Of a stretch of DNA of 64,000 nucleotides, positions 30,090-38,104 are shown one piece after another. A program made the translations under genes and the position numbers. A model generated the notes under the pieces. That model had not been told where the DNA came from. It saw only the letters and a program-made list of their open reading frames with translations, and ran no database searches. The stretch's first letter is position 1. Each line of letters begins with the position of its first letter. The DNA is from Myxococcales bacterium (GTDB taxonomy: Bacteria; Myxococcota_A; Polyangia; Polyangiales; Polyangiaceae). Where the stretch lies: the NCBI GenBank assembly GCA_016794345.1, contig JAEUKE010000090.1:1-64000 (forward strand). Direction: 5' to 3'.

Positions 30090-33000
30090 GCGCGCACCCC
30101 TTTGCGCGTCGAACGCCGGCAGAGCCAAGCGAGACCGATCAACGCGGCGAGCCCGTACGGCGCAGGCGACCCTTCGCGCGTCGAGAGAGGCCGGGCCGCG
30201 CAATCGGCCGGCGGCTCGGGGTCCGGCGGTGGATCGATACACGCGCCCGCTTCGTCGCAGACCTTGCCCGCCACGCAATCGTCCACGGAGACGCAGCGCG
30301 TGAGGCACGCCGCGCCGCTGCAGATGAACGGGGAGCAGTCGACGGGGTTCCCGTTCGGCTCGACGAGGATGGCGCCGTCGCACTCCGCGCTGGACACCGC
30401 CACGCAGGTGCCGTCCGACCGGCAGATGGCGCCGGCCGCACACTGGTCGGTGTCAGTGCAGAGCGTGAAACACCGCTCGCCCGCCTCGTCGCACGCAAAC
30501 GCGTCGCAGCTCTTCGTCGACGGCGTGCACTCGCCCTCCGTCTCGATGCTGCAGGTTCCGCCGTTCTCGACGCCCTCCGCGCAGACGAAGTCGCCGCAGC
30601 CGTTCTGCTCGTAGTCGCATTTGGTCGGGTTGGACCCACACGTCCCTTCGCACTCGGTGCCTTCGCCGGCGCAAGCCGGGCGGCTGCCGTGCGGGGGACC
30701 GCTCGGGACCTGGACACACACGCCCTCGCTGCCGCCGACGTCACACGCCTCACATTGGTTGCCGCAGTTGGTGTTGCAGCAGAACCCGTCGGCGCACTGA
30801 CCCGTCTGACACTCCTTGTCCTGCGTGCACGTGTCGCCCTGGAGCTTCCTCTCCAGGCACTTCGTGCCCTCGCAATAGAAGTCGCCACCGCAGCCGACGC
30901 CAGGATCCCCCTCGGTCGCGCCCTCCACGCACTGGGTCAAGCAGGCCGTGTTCTCGTCGTTGCAGGCGTAGCCGTTGCAGAGCGTGACGGTCGTGTTGTC
31001 GACCGACACGTTGCCCGAGATACAGACGAGGGCGAACTCCGCCTCGTTCGCGCAGACGGCGGTGACGGCGTAGCCGTCGTTCACCTGGTTGCACTCGCCG
31101 GTGGTCAGCCCGGTGTCTTGGAGGCGGCACGACTCACATGCGCCGGTGCACGCCTCGTCGCAGCAGATGCCAGGACCACCCTTCTTGAAGCAGTGCTGGG
31201 AGGCGCACTCGCCGTCCGTGTCGCAAGCCTCGCCGTTCGACCGGACGAAGACCTCGTAGGACACGACAGCCGGGAACTGCGCAACCCCGGCCGCGCTCCG
31301 GCCTCCGCCGAAGACGATGGGACGGTCGATGCCGAGCTGAAGGGCGGCCGCGTGGAAGTTGCGCGGCTCCGCCATCTGCGTGCCGAGCTGCGACACGCCC
31401 GACGGGATGTCGAAGACCTCCGTCTGCGCGAGGATCCCCGTGGCATTGAAGCCGCCTGCGATCAGCACCTTGCCCTCGCCCACGAGGGCCGTCGCCGTGT
31501 GACCGGCGCGCCCGCTCTGGAGCACGACGGGCTGCGCGAAGAACGAGCCGGTCTGCGTCGCCTGGTTCCAGATGAAGCGGTCGGCCGTCGGAGAGAAGAA
31601 GCCCTTCAGGTTGGTGCCGCCGACGATCAAGACGTCCCCGCTGGGGAGCAGCGTCGTGGCGGTCGCGTAGGCGCGGTTCGCCGTCATGTTGCCGCCGATC
31701 GAGACGAAGCTCTCGCTGGGCGTGAACTGCTCGGCGGAGCTCAGCGCGACCGCGTCGAACACGCCCGAGTCCCCGCCTGCGATGAGGACCCGATCGGTGT
31801 CGAACAGAGCGGCCGTATGGAACCGGCGGCTTGCGTTCATGAAGATCGTCGCGCCGAACGTGCCAGCCGCGGCGTCGAACACCTGCGCGGTCGAGGGCGT
31901 GGCGCCGTCGCCGCCTGCGACGAGCACTTTGTTCGACGGAAGCTCCGTCGCCGTGTGGCCGAACCTTCCTGCCGCCATCGAGGGGAGCGGCGTGAGCTGA
32001 TCCGTCGCGGGATCGTACAGCTCCGCGGACGAGAGGCCGCTCGTCGAGGTCAGGCTCGTCGTGCCGCCCGTGATGAGCACCTTGCCGCCGACCAGGGTCG
32101 CGGTGTGCCAGCCGCGCGCGGTGCCGAGGCTCGGGCCGATCGCAACCGTCTCCACCCCCGTGACCACGTTTCGGCAGAACTTCTCGGTCTCGCCGACTGC
32201 GTTGCCTACCTGGTCGAAGCCGCCGACCAGCAGGATGCACGCCAGATCACCCGCCTGGGGAAGCGAGGTCGCCGTGTGGTGTGTCCTCGCGCTGCTCAGC
32301 GCCGCCGAGAACCGCCACTCCGGATCCACGAGGAGCGGCGCCTCGAGATCGGCTGACCATCGCACGACCAGGCGACAAGTCGGGCTCTCGCCACCGAGCT
32401 CCCGCAGCCCACGGCCCATCGGAGAGCGCGGATCTTCGTCGACGGGGCAGCCCTCGACGGAGAGCGCGGCCCGGTGGCGCTCTCCGCGCGCATCGATCAC
32501 GTACGGCGGCTCCACCCGGACCCGCGGCGCGCCCTCCGCGTCGATGACCTCCAGCCGCCCCGAGACCAGCCGCAGCGAACGAGCTCGCTTGAGCCGCACG
32601 GCGTAGGCGACCTCTGCGACGGCGGGCCGCGCCCAGAAGACCACATAGTCCTCGAAGCCGGTCACGCTGGGGCGAAGGACGAGGTCGGCGCCCCCAGGTG
32701 CCCCTCCGCCATAGAAGACAAAACCGTCATTCAGCTCGGCGTCGGCCTCCGACGACCCTTCGAGGGCGACCTCGACCCGGAGCCCGGACGGGTGGCTGAT
32801 CGTCGTCGCGCCGCGCGCCTGCTTCGGTAAGACCAAACTGCCGACCGACGGAGCTGGCAGGCCGACAGTGAACCCTTCGGCATGCGGCGCCACCGTGACC
32901 TCGGTCGGACGAATGACGTCCGGGAATCGCGTACGCACGGCGTCGAGATCGGTGGTGCGCTCCGGAGGATGCGTCGCAGCTTCGGTCGACTCGCTCTCGG

Positions 33001-33091
33001 GCGTCCCACAGTCGACGCCGAACGCGAGCGCGAAGCCCAGCCCGAGCGCAGCGCTTGCGCGACTTCTTGTGGTGAAGCGAAGCGTGCTCAC
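30086..33091 (-). CDS. Kelch-repeat, Cys-rich MYXO-CTERM surface protein
   Basis: 1001 residues from GTG 33091; a TTG at 33148 would add 19 residues. N-terminal export signal (SAALGLGFALAFGVDCG, Cys present but the lipobox is poor). About residues 210-560 carry Kelch/galactose-oxidase-like blades (HTATLVGGKVLITGG, HTATELPSNKVLVAGGD, HTAALFDTDRVLIAGGD, HTATALVGEGKVLIAGG), each with the H-x-A-x-L and double-Gly signature. A Cys-rich stalk follows (about 600-950) with repeated modules such as CxSQHCFKKG, CCDEACTGACESC and CNTNCGNQCEAC, then a C-A-A-R-P tail, hydrophobic helix and Arg/Lys end (MYXO-CTERM). Likely a surface adhesion or recognition protein. Its stop overlaps the start of the PEGA gene; divergent from the disintegrin-repeat gene. 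Confidence 0.88.
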   Translation of the reverse strand: MSTLRFTTRSRASAALGLGFALAFGVDCGTPESESTEAATHPPERTTDLDAVRTRFPDVIRPTEVTVAPHAEGFTVGLPAPSVGSLVLPKQARGATTISHPSGLRVEVALEGSSEADAELNDGFVFYGGGAPGGADLVLRPSVTGFEDYVVFWARPAVAEVAYAVRLKRARSLRLVSGRLEVIDAEGAPRVRVEPPYVIDARGERHRAALSVEGCPVDEDPRSPMGRGLRELGGESPTCRLVVRWSADLEAPLLVDPEWRFSAALSSARTHHTATSLPQAGDLACILLVGGFDQVGNAVGETEKFCRNVVTGVETVAIGPSLGTARGWHTATLVGGKVLITGGTTSLTSTSGLSSAELYDPATDQLTPLPSMAAGRFGHTATELPSNKVLVAGGDGATPSTAQVFDAAAGTFGATIFMNASRRFHTAALFDTDRVLIAGGDSGVFDAVALSSAEQFTPSESFVSIGGNMTANRAYATATTLLPSGDVLIVGGTNLKGFFSPTADRFIWNQATQTGSFFAQPVVLQSGRAGHTATALVGEGKVLIAGGFNATGILAQTEVFDIPSGVSQLGTQMAEPRNFHAAALQLGIDRPIVFGGGRSAAGVAQFPAVVSYEVFVRSNGEACDTDGECASQHCFKKGGPGICCDEACTGACESCRLQDTGLTTGECNQVNDGYAVTAVCANEAEFALVCISGNVSVDNTTVTLCNGYACNDENTACLTQCVEGATEGDPGVGCGGDFYCEGTKCLERKLQGDTCTQDKECQTGQCADGFCCNTNCGNQCEACDVGGSEGVCVQVPSGPPHGSRPACAGEGTECEGTCGSNPTKCDYEQNGCGDFVCAEGVENGGTCSIETEGECTPSTKSCDAFACDEAGERCFTLCTDTDQCAAGAICRSDGTCVAVSSAECDGAILVEPNGNPVDCSPFICSGAACLTRCVSVDDCVAGKVCDEAGACIDPPPDPEPPADCAARPLSTREGSPAPYGLAALIGLAWLCRRSTRKGVRA

Positions 33092-33187
33092 GGTGGCGAA
33101 GGTAGCAGAGAGCGTCAGCCGATTGATCGGAGTACGAACGATTTCCAATCCGCGCGATGCGGCCTAACCTAGCTAGCTCGGGTCCCT

Positions 33188-36160
33188 ATGCTCACTCGCT
33201 CGCTTACGAAGCGTCTCTTTGTCTGTTCGGTCTTCGTGGTGGCTGGCTGCGCGGAGGACGCAAGCGAGACAGCGGGCGAAGAGGCGGGCTCTCCCCTCGA
33301 GCAAGGCAAAGCAGTCACCCCCACGCTCGCACCGGAGACGCCGAAGCCGAGCGTGACTGCGGCTCGCCCTGGAACGCTCCCCGCGGTGCCGCCAGAGACG
33401 AAAGCCACGGTCGGTGCGGCGTGCACCACCGACGCCGAGTGTGGAGCCCCGTGCGAGTTCTGCGACGGAACGACGTGTGCGCTGCGGCCGGCCGGCGCGG
33501 AGTGCCGCGCGTCGGCAGGCGTCTGCGACGTCGCAGAGACCTGCGACGGCGTCGCCTCGACCTGCCCGGCAGACACCTTCGTCCCGGCCTCGACCGAGTG
33601 CCGCGCCTCCGCGGGCATCTGCGACGTCGCCGAGACCTGCACAGGCTCCAGCGCCGCCTGCCCGGCAGATGCCTTCGCTCCAGCCTCGACCGAGTGCCGC
33701 GCCTCCGCGGGCATCTGCGACGTCGCCGAGACCTGCACTGGCTCCGGCGCCGCCTGCCCTGTCGATGCGCGCGCGCCTGCGGGCACGCAGTGCCGCGGCT
33801 CGGCCGGTATCTGCGACGTCGCCGAGACCTGCGATGGGACCAACGCCGCCTGCCCTGCCGACAGCTTCGTCGCGGCAGGCACGCAGTGCCGCGGCTCGGC
33901 CGGCATCTGCGACGTCGCCGAGACCTGCACAGGCTCCGCAGCCGCCTGCCCGGCTGACGCCTTCGTCCCTTCGAGCACCGTGTGCCGCGGCTCCGCAGGC
34001 CCCTGCGACGTCGCCGAGACCTGCACAGGCTCCGCAGCCACCTGCCCGGCTGACGCCTTTGCCGCTTCGAGCACCGTGTGCCGCGGCTCCGCGGGCATCT
34101 GCGACGTCGCCGAGACCTGCACTGGCTCCGCAGCCGCCTGCCCAACGGATACCTTCGTCCCTGCGGGCACCACGTGTCGCGGCTCCGCGGGCATCTGCGA
34201 CGTCGCCGAGAGCTGCACCGGCTCGGCAGCCGCGTGCCCGACTGACGCCTTCGTCCCTTCGAGCACCGTGTGCCGCGGCTCCGCGGGCACCTGTGACGTC
34301 GCCGAAAACTGCACAGGCTCCGCAGCCGCGTGCCCGACCGATGCGCGGGTTCCTGCAGGCACAGAGTGCCGCGCTTCCGCCGGCATCTGCGACGTCGCCG
34401 AGAGCTGTGACGGCACGAACACCGCCTGCCCCATCAACGCCTTCGTCGCAGCGGGCACAGAGTGCCGCGCTTCCGCCGGCATCTGCGACGTCGCGGAGAG
34501 CTGCACCGGATCGGGCGCCCTCTGCCCGACGAACGCCTTCCTGCCCTCCTCCACGGTGTGCCGCGCCGCGACGGACGTCTGCGATGTGGCAGAGAACTGC
34601 ACCGGATCGGGCGCCGTGTGCCCCGGCGACGCGGTGGCCCTGTCGACCGCCGTCTGCCGCGCCCCCATCGAGTCCTGCGACGCGCCGGAGCTCTGCGACG
34701 GCACGACGAAGGTGTGCCCGGTCGACGTTCGTTTCCCCGTGGGTACGTCCTGCACCGATGGCGACACCTGCACGCCTGCCGACACCTGCACCGATATTGG
34801 TACGGACGTCGTCTGCGTCGGCGGAGATCTGGATGGCGACGGAGAGGGCGACCTCTGCGACCCTGACGACGACGCCGATGGCGTGGACGACGTGGTCGAC
34901 AACTGCCCCGTGGTGTTCAACCCGGGGCAGGAGAACCGCGACCTCGAGCTCCACAACACCCCGGGAACCGAGTTCGTCCCCGAAGACGGCCTCGGCGACG
35001 CGTGTGATGACGACATCGACAACGACGGCCTGACGAACGACGAAGAGTTCGCGATCGGCACACTGGCCGACGAGGTCGACACCGACAACGACGGAATCAC
35101 CGACACGTTCGAGGTCGGGCCCGATCCGGCGAACCCCATCAACTCGGACGACGACGCAGCGATCGACGCGAGCGACATCGACAGCGACAACGACGGGCTC
35201 CTCGACAGCGACCTGCTCGAGATCAACGGAGTTCCCCTAGGAACCGACCCGACCTTCGACGTGCCCGACGGGGACGGCATCCTCAACTTCCGCGACCCCG
35301 ACTCGGACAACGACGGGTTCGAAGACGGCGTCGACAACTGCCCGATCGTGGCCAACCCCGAACAGAACCTCGACGCGTGCCTCAACGACATCGACGGCGA
35401 CACCGTCCTGAACGACGTCGACAACTGCCCGCAGGATCCCAACCTGGACCAGCTGAACTCGGACAACAACCCGCTGCCGGATCCCGGGGATGCATGTGAC
35501 GACGACGACGACGACGACGGCATCCTGGACGGTCCCGACAACTGCGACACCGTCGCCAACGCGCCGATGCCGCCCGAGACGGAGCAGGCGGATCTGGACG
35601 AGGATGGAATCGGCGACGCCTGCGACGACGACATCGATGACGACGGCTGGCTGAACGACGAGGACAATTGCCCGACGGTCGCGAACGACCAGAACGATGA
35701 AGACGGCGACGGCCTCGGTGACGCCTGCGACGACGTGGACAACACCGACACCGATGGAGACGGCAAGCTCGACACCGAGGACAACTGCCCCGAGGTGGCA
35801 AACGACGATCAGGCCGATCAGGACGGCGATCTCATCGGCGACGCCTGCGACCCGGACGACGACGGCGACGGCATCGCGGATGACGTCGACGTCTGCGTCG
35901 GGCTCGCCAACGCCGACCAGCTCGACTCCGACGGGGACGGCGCGGGCGACCCCTGCGACGACGATGACGACAACGACGGCATCCTCGACACAGACGACCG
36001 ATGCCCGACCGATCCCGACGCACAGTGCAGCGAGACGCCCGAGGTCCCCATCGAGGGCGGCGGGTGCGGCTGCCGCATCGGCGAGCGGCGGATCGACGGA
36101 TCGCTCTTGGCGGCGGCGGGGATCATCCTCGCGCTCGCGCGCCGACGGCGGCGGGCGTGA
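33188..36160 (+). CDS. Giant lipoprotein: disintegrin-like repeats, TSP3 repeats and MYXO-CTERM
   Basis: 990 residues from ATG 33188. Lipobox VCSVFVVAGCAED (Cys21). After a Pro/Thr linker and a short Cys module, thirteen 32-residue repeats occupy about residues 105-520 (consensus C-R-x-S-A-G-x-C-D-V-A-E-x-C-T-G-S-x-x-x-C-P-x-D), each with four Cys; the pattern matches the disintegrin/ADAM Cys framework (CDxxExCxGxxxxCP). Next, about 545-945 are thrombospondin type-3-like repeats of D-x-D-x-D-G-x-x-D loops (calcium sites). The end GGGCGCRIG, hydrophobic helix and Arg run is MYXO-CTERM. Such proteins are known in myxobacteria with fewer repeats. A rigid Ca2+-dependent surface stalk is likely; partners unknown. 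Divergent from the Kelch gene, followed by an OmpA protein also having TSP3 repeats. Confidence 0.92.
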   Translation: MLTRSLTKRLFVCSVFVVAGCAEDASETAGEEAGSPLEQGKAVTPTLAPETPKPSVTAARPGTLPAVPPETKATVGAACTTDAECGAPCEFCDGTTCALRPAGAECRASAGVCDVAETCDGVASTCPADTFVPASTECRASAGICDVAETCTGSSAACPADAFAPASTECRASAGICDVAETCTGSGAACPVDARAPAGTQCRGSAGICDVAETCDGTNAACPADSFVAAGTQCRGSAGICDVAETCTGSAAACPADAFVPSSTVCRGSAGPCDVAETCTGSAATCPADAFAASSTVCRGSAGICDVAETCTGSAAACPTDTFVPAGTTCRGSAGICDVAESCTGSAAACPTDAFVPSSTVCRGSAGTCDVAENCTGSAAACPTDARVPAGTECRASAGICDVAESCDGTNTACPINAFVAAGTECRASAGICDVAESCTGSGALCPTNAFLPSSTVCRAATDVCDVAENCTGSGAVCPGDAVALSTAVCRAPIESCDAPELCDGTTKVCPVDVRFPVGTSCTDGDTCTPADTCTDIGTDVVCVGGDLDGDGEGDLCDPDDDADGVDDVVDNCPVVFNPGQENRDLELHNTPGTEFVPEDGLGDACDDDIDNDGLTNDEEFAIGTLADEVDTDNDGITDTFEVGPDPANPINSDDDAAIDASDIDSDNDGLLDSDLLEINGVPLGTDPTFDVPDGDGILNFRDPDSDNDGFEDGVDNCPIVANPEQNLDACLNDIDGDTVLNDVDNCPQDPNLDQLNSDNNPLPDPGDACDDDDDDDGILDGPDNCDTVANAPMPPETEQADLDEDGIGDACDDDIDDDGWLNDEDNCPTVANDQNDEDGDGLGDACDDVDNTDTDGDGKLDTEDNCPEVANDDQADQDGDLIGDACDPDDDGDGIADDVDVCVGLANADQLDSDGDGAGDPCDDDDDNDGILDTDDRCPTDPDAQCSETPEVPIEGGGCGCRIGERRIDGSLLAAAGIILALARRRRRA
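33500..34747 (+). repeat. 13 tandem 96-bp coding repeats (disintegrin-like)
   Basis: Thirteen in-frame units of exactly 96 bases (32 codons). The Cys frame is invariant in all units; neighbouring units are near-identical in DNA (for example the repeated CTGCGACGTCGCCGAGACCTG core), showing recent duplication or gene conversion. The last two units (from about 34556) are more diverged and lack the S-A-G triplet. This array is coding, not a CRISPR or satellite. Confidence 0.9.
34826..36020 (+). repeat. TSP3-type calcium-binding repeat region
   Basis: Roughly a dozen D-x-D-x-D-G-x-x-D-x-x-D motifs with intervening D-N-C-P units (for example VDNCPVVFNPGQ, VDNCPIVANPEQN, EDNCPTVANDQN), as in thrombospondin type 3 repeats. 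DNA is rich in GAC triplets, including a run of seven near 35509. Confidence 0.85.
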
Positions 36161-36225
36161 CGTCACGCCGAGGCCAGGACCGTGTTCTCCTCTGAATCCA
36201 TCCTCCTGCCCTTTCACCCCCCTGG

Positions 36226-36248
36226 CCCCCCTCGCGAAGCGAGGGGGG
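36226..36248 (+). promoter_or_regulatory. Perfect 10-bp hairpin covering the Shine-Dalgarno of the OmpA gene
   Basis: CCCCCCTCGC pairs with GCGAGGGGGG around a GAA triloop. The GAGGGGGG half is the only good Shine-Dalgarno for the ATG at 36256 (spacing about seven), so folding would hide it. It may also act as a terminator for the disintegrin-repeat gene ending at 36160. Seen in sequence; effect inferred. Confidence 0.55.
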
Positions 36249-36255
36249 GAATGAG

Positions 36256-38064
36256 ATGATCCCTCGCCACATCGGGCTCGCCGGGCTCGTCACGGCCTTC
36301 GCGGTCGCGGCGCCCGCCTCCGCGCAGGAGACGCTCGGCGGCTATTCGCTCGACACGTTCGACCCCAGCTCACCGGGCGATCCGTTCTTCGCCGTGCCGT
36401 CGGCGGCGACGGAAGGGCACCTCGTGCCGCGCGCCCTCTTGCTCCACGATCACGCGTTCGAGCCGCTCGTCATCGGCAACGGCGAGTCGATCGTCGAGCA
36501 TCAGGCGTTCCTCCGCGCGGACGCCTCGATCACCTTCTACGACCGCCTCCTGTTGTCGCTCGACATCCCGGTGGCGATCTTCCAGGACGGCGAATCGCCG
36601 ACGATCGCAGGGGTCACCGTGAAGTCGCCCGATTCGGTGGAGATGGGCGACGTGCGGCTCGCGATGCGCGGGCGCCTCTGGGGAGCCGACCGCAGCCCGC
36701 TCCAGATCGGCCTGCAGTCGAGCTTCTATTTCCCGACCGCGGGTAGCGACTCGCTCGCGGGCGACGGCCGACCGCGGGTCGAGCCGCGGGCCATGTTCTC
36801 CGGCCGAGTGGACGGCGAGACGTCGTTCCTCTGGTCGGCCTCGGGCGGCCTCATGATGCGAGGGCCCGAGAACCCCCACACCGTGACCTACGGCGCCGGC
36901 GCGGGCGTCGCCTTTCTGGACGACCTGCTGCTCGTGTCCGCCGAGGTCTTCGGCTCCACCCTGACGAGCGAAGAGACAGCTCTGTCATCATCGAACGCGC
37001 TGCGTATCGTCCCGGCTTCGACGACTTCGCTCGAGCTCCTCGGGGGCGTGAAGCTCCGGGTGCTCGGGGGGCTCACGCTGGGGCTCGCGGGTGGGCCGGG
37101 CCTGGCGGACGGCGTCGGCACGCCGAACGGTCGCCTCCTCGCCATGGCGGGCTGGGTGCCGATCACGCCGCGCGATCGCTCCGGAGAAGACGACGACGAC
37201 GACGGCGTCACAAACGGCGTCGACGCGTGCCCGTCGGAGAAGGGCGTCTCCGACGAGGATCCGAAGAGAAACGGCTGCGCGCCACCCGACCGGGATGGGG
37301 ATCGCGTCCCCGATCCGGAGGACGCTTGCCCCAGCCTCGCGGGCCGGGCCAGCGCCGATCCGACAATCAGCGGCTGCCCGTCCGACTACGACCGGGACGG
37401 CGTCGCCGACTCCCAAGACGCTTGCCCGAACCAGAAGGGCGTCTCCAGCCCCGACCCGGAGCGGAACGGCTGCCCCGGCGAGGTCGACGCCGACGCGGAC
37501 GGCATCGCCGACAAGACCGACGCCTGTCCGAAGGTGAAGGGCTCACGCAACGACGACCCCTCGAAGAACGGCTGCCCCACGCGCGACGGCGACGGCGACG
37601 GCATCGCCGACACGGAGGACGCCTGCCCCAACGAGCGCGGCCTCCCCAACGCGGACAAGACACACCACGGCTGCCCGAAGGAGGTGCGTGTCACGACGGG
37701 TGAGATCGTCATCCTGCGGCAGGTGACCTTCAAGTTCGCGCAGTCGAGCCTCGATCAGACGGTGGACCCGGTCTCCGACGATCTCCTGACGGAGGTGCGC
37801 GACGTCATCTTGCAGCACCCGGAGATCGAGCGAATCGAGGTCCAGGGCCACGCGGACGATCAGGGCACGGCGGACTTCAACCAGGTCCTCTCTCAGGCGC
37901 GCGCCGAAGCGGTGAGGCTCTGGCTGGTGAAGCGCGGGATCGACGGCAAGCGGCTCACAGCCAAGGGCTACGGCGCCACGCGGCCCGTCGCCACGAACCA
38001 GACCGACGCGGGCAGGCAGCGCAACAGGCGCGTGCAGTTCGTGATCGTGAAGAAGACCAAGTAG
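36256..38064 (+). CDS. OmpA family porin with TSP3 linker
   Basis: 602 residues from ATG 36256. Signal peptide (VTAFAVAAPASA-Q). The first 310 residues are a beta-barrel-like part with alternating hydrophobic strands. About 315-475 hold six TSP3 calcium repeats (DGDRVPDPEDACPS, DRDGVADSQDACPN, DADGIADKTDACPK, DGDGIADTEDACPN), each followed by a G-C-P turn. The OmpA C-terminal peptidoglycan-binding domain ends the protein (FKFAQSSLDQTVDP; IEVQGHADDQGTADFNQVLSQARAEAV; GYGATRPVATN), with the usual Asp and Arg ligand positions for diaminopimelate (ADDQ and NRRV). It links outer membrane and wall. Sits beside the disintegrin/TSP3 lipoprotein, suggesting a joint structure. Confidence 0.93.
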   Translation: MIPRHIGLAGLVTAFAVAAPASAQETLGGYSLDTFDPSSPGDPFFAVPSAATEGHLVPRALLLHDHAFEPLVIGNGESIVEHQAFLRADASITFYDRLLLSLDIPVAIFQDGESPTIAGVTVKSPDSVEMGDVRLAMRGRLWGADRSPLQIGLQSSFYFPTAGSDSLAGDGRPRVEPRAMFSGRVDGETSFLWSASGGLMMRGPENPHTVTYGAGAGVAFLDDLLLVSAEVFGSTLTSEETALSSSNALRIVPASTTSLELLGGVKLRVLGGLTLGLAGGPGLADGVGTPNGRLLAMAGWVPITPRDRSGEDDDDDGVTNGVDACPSEKGVSDEDPKRNGCAPPDRDGDRVPDPEDACPSLAGRASADPTISGCPSDYDRDGVADSQDACPNQKGVSSPDPERNGCPGEVDADADGIADKTDACPKVKGSRNDDPSKNGCPTRDGDGDGIADTEDACPNERGLPNADKTHHGCPKEVRVTTGEIVILRQVTFKFAQSSLDQTVDPVSDDLLTEVRDVILQHPEIERIEVQGHADDQGTADFNQVLSQARAEAVRLWLVKRGIDGKRLTAKGYGATRPVATNQTDAGRQRNRRVQFVIVKKTK

Positions 38065-38104
38065 GTCGGCGTGCGCCTCGTGGTCGACCCCGCGCTCGGC
38101 GCGC

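Noticed and set aside
33500..34747. Possible CRISPR array
   Set aside because: Units are 96 bp with no unique spacers, all in frame and conserved at the protein level.
35508..35520. GAC triplet run
   Set aside because: Codes for Asp in a calcium loop of the TSP3 region.
33169..35784. Long minus-strand frames opposite the repeat gene
   Set aside because: Repetitive translations mirror the coding repeats; Cys framework, lipobox and MYXO-CTERM prove the plus strand.
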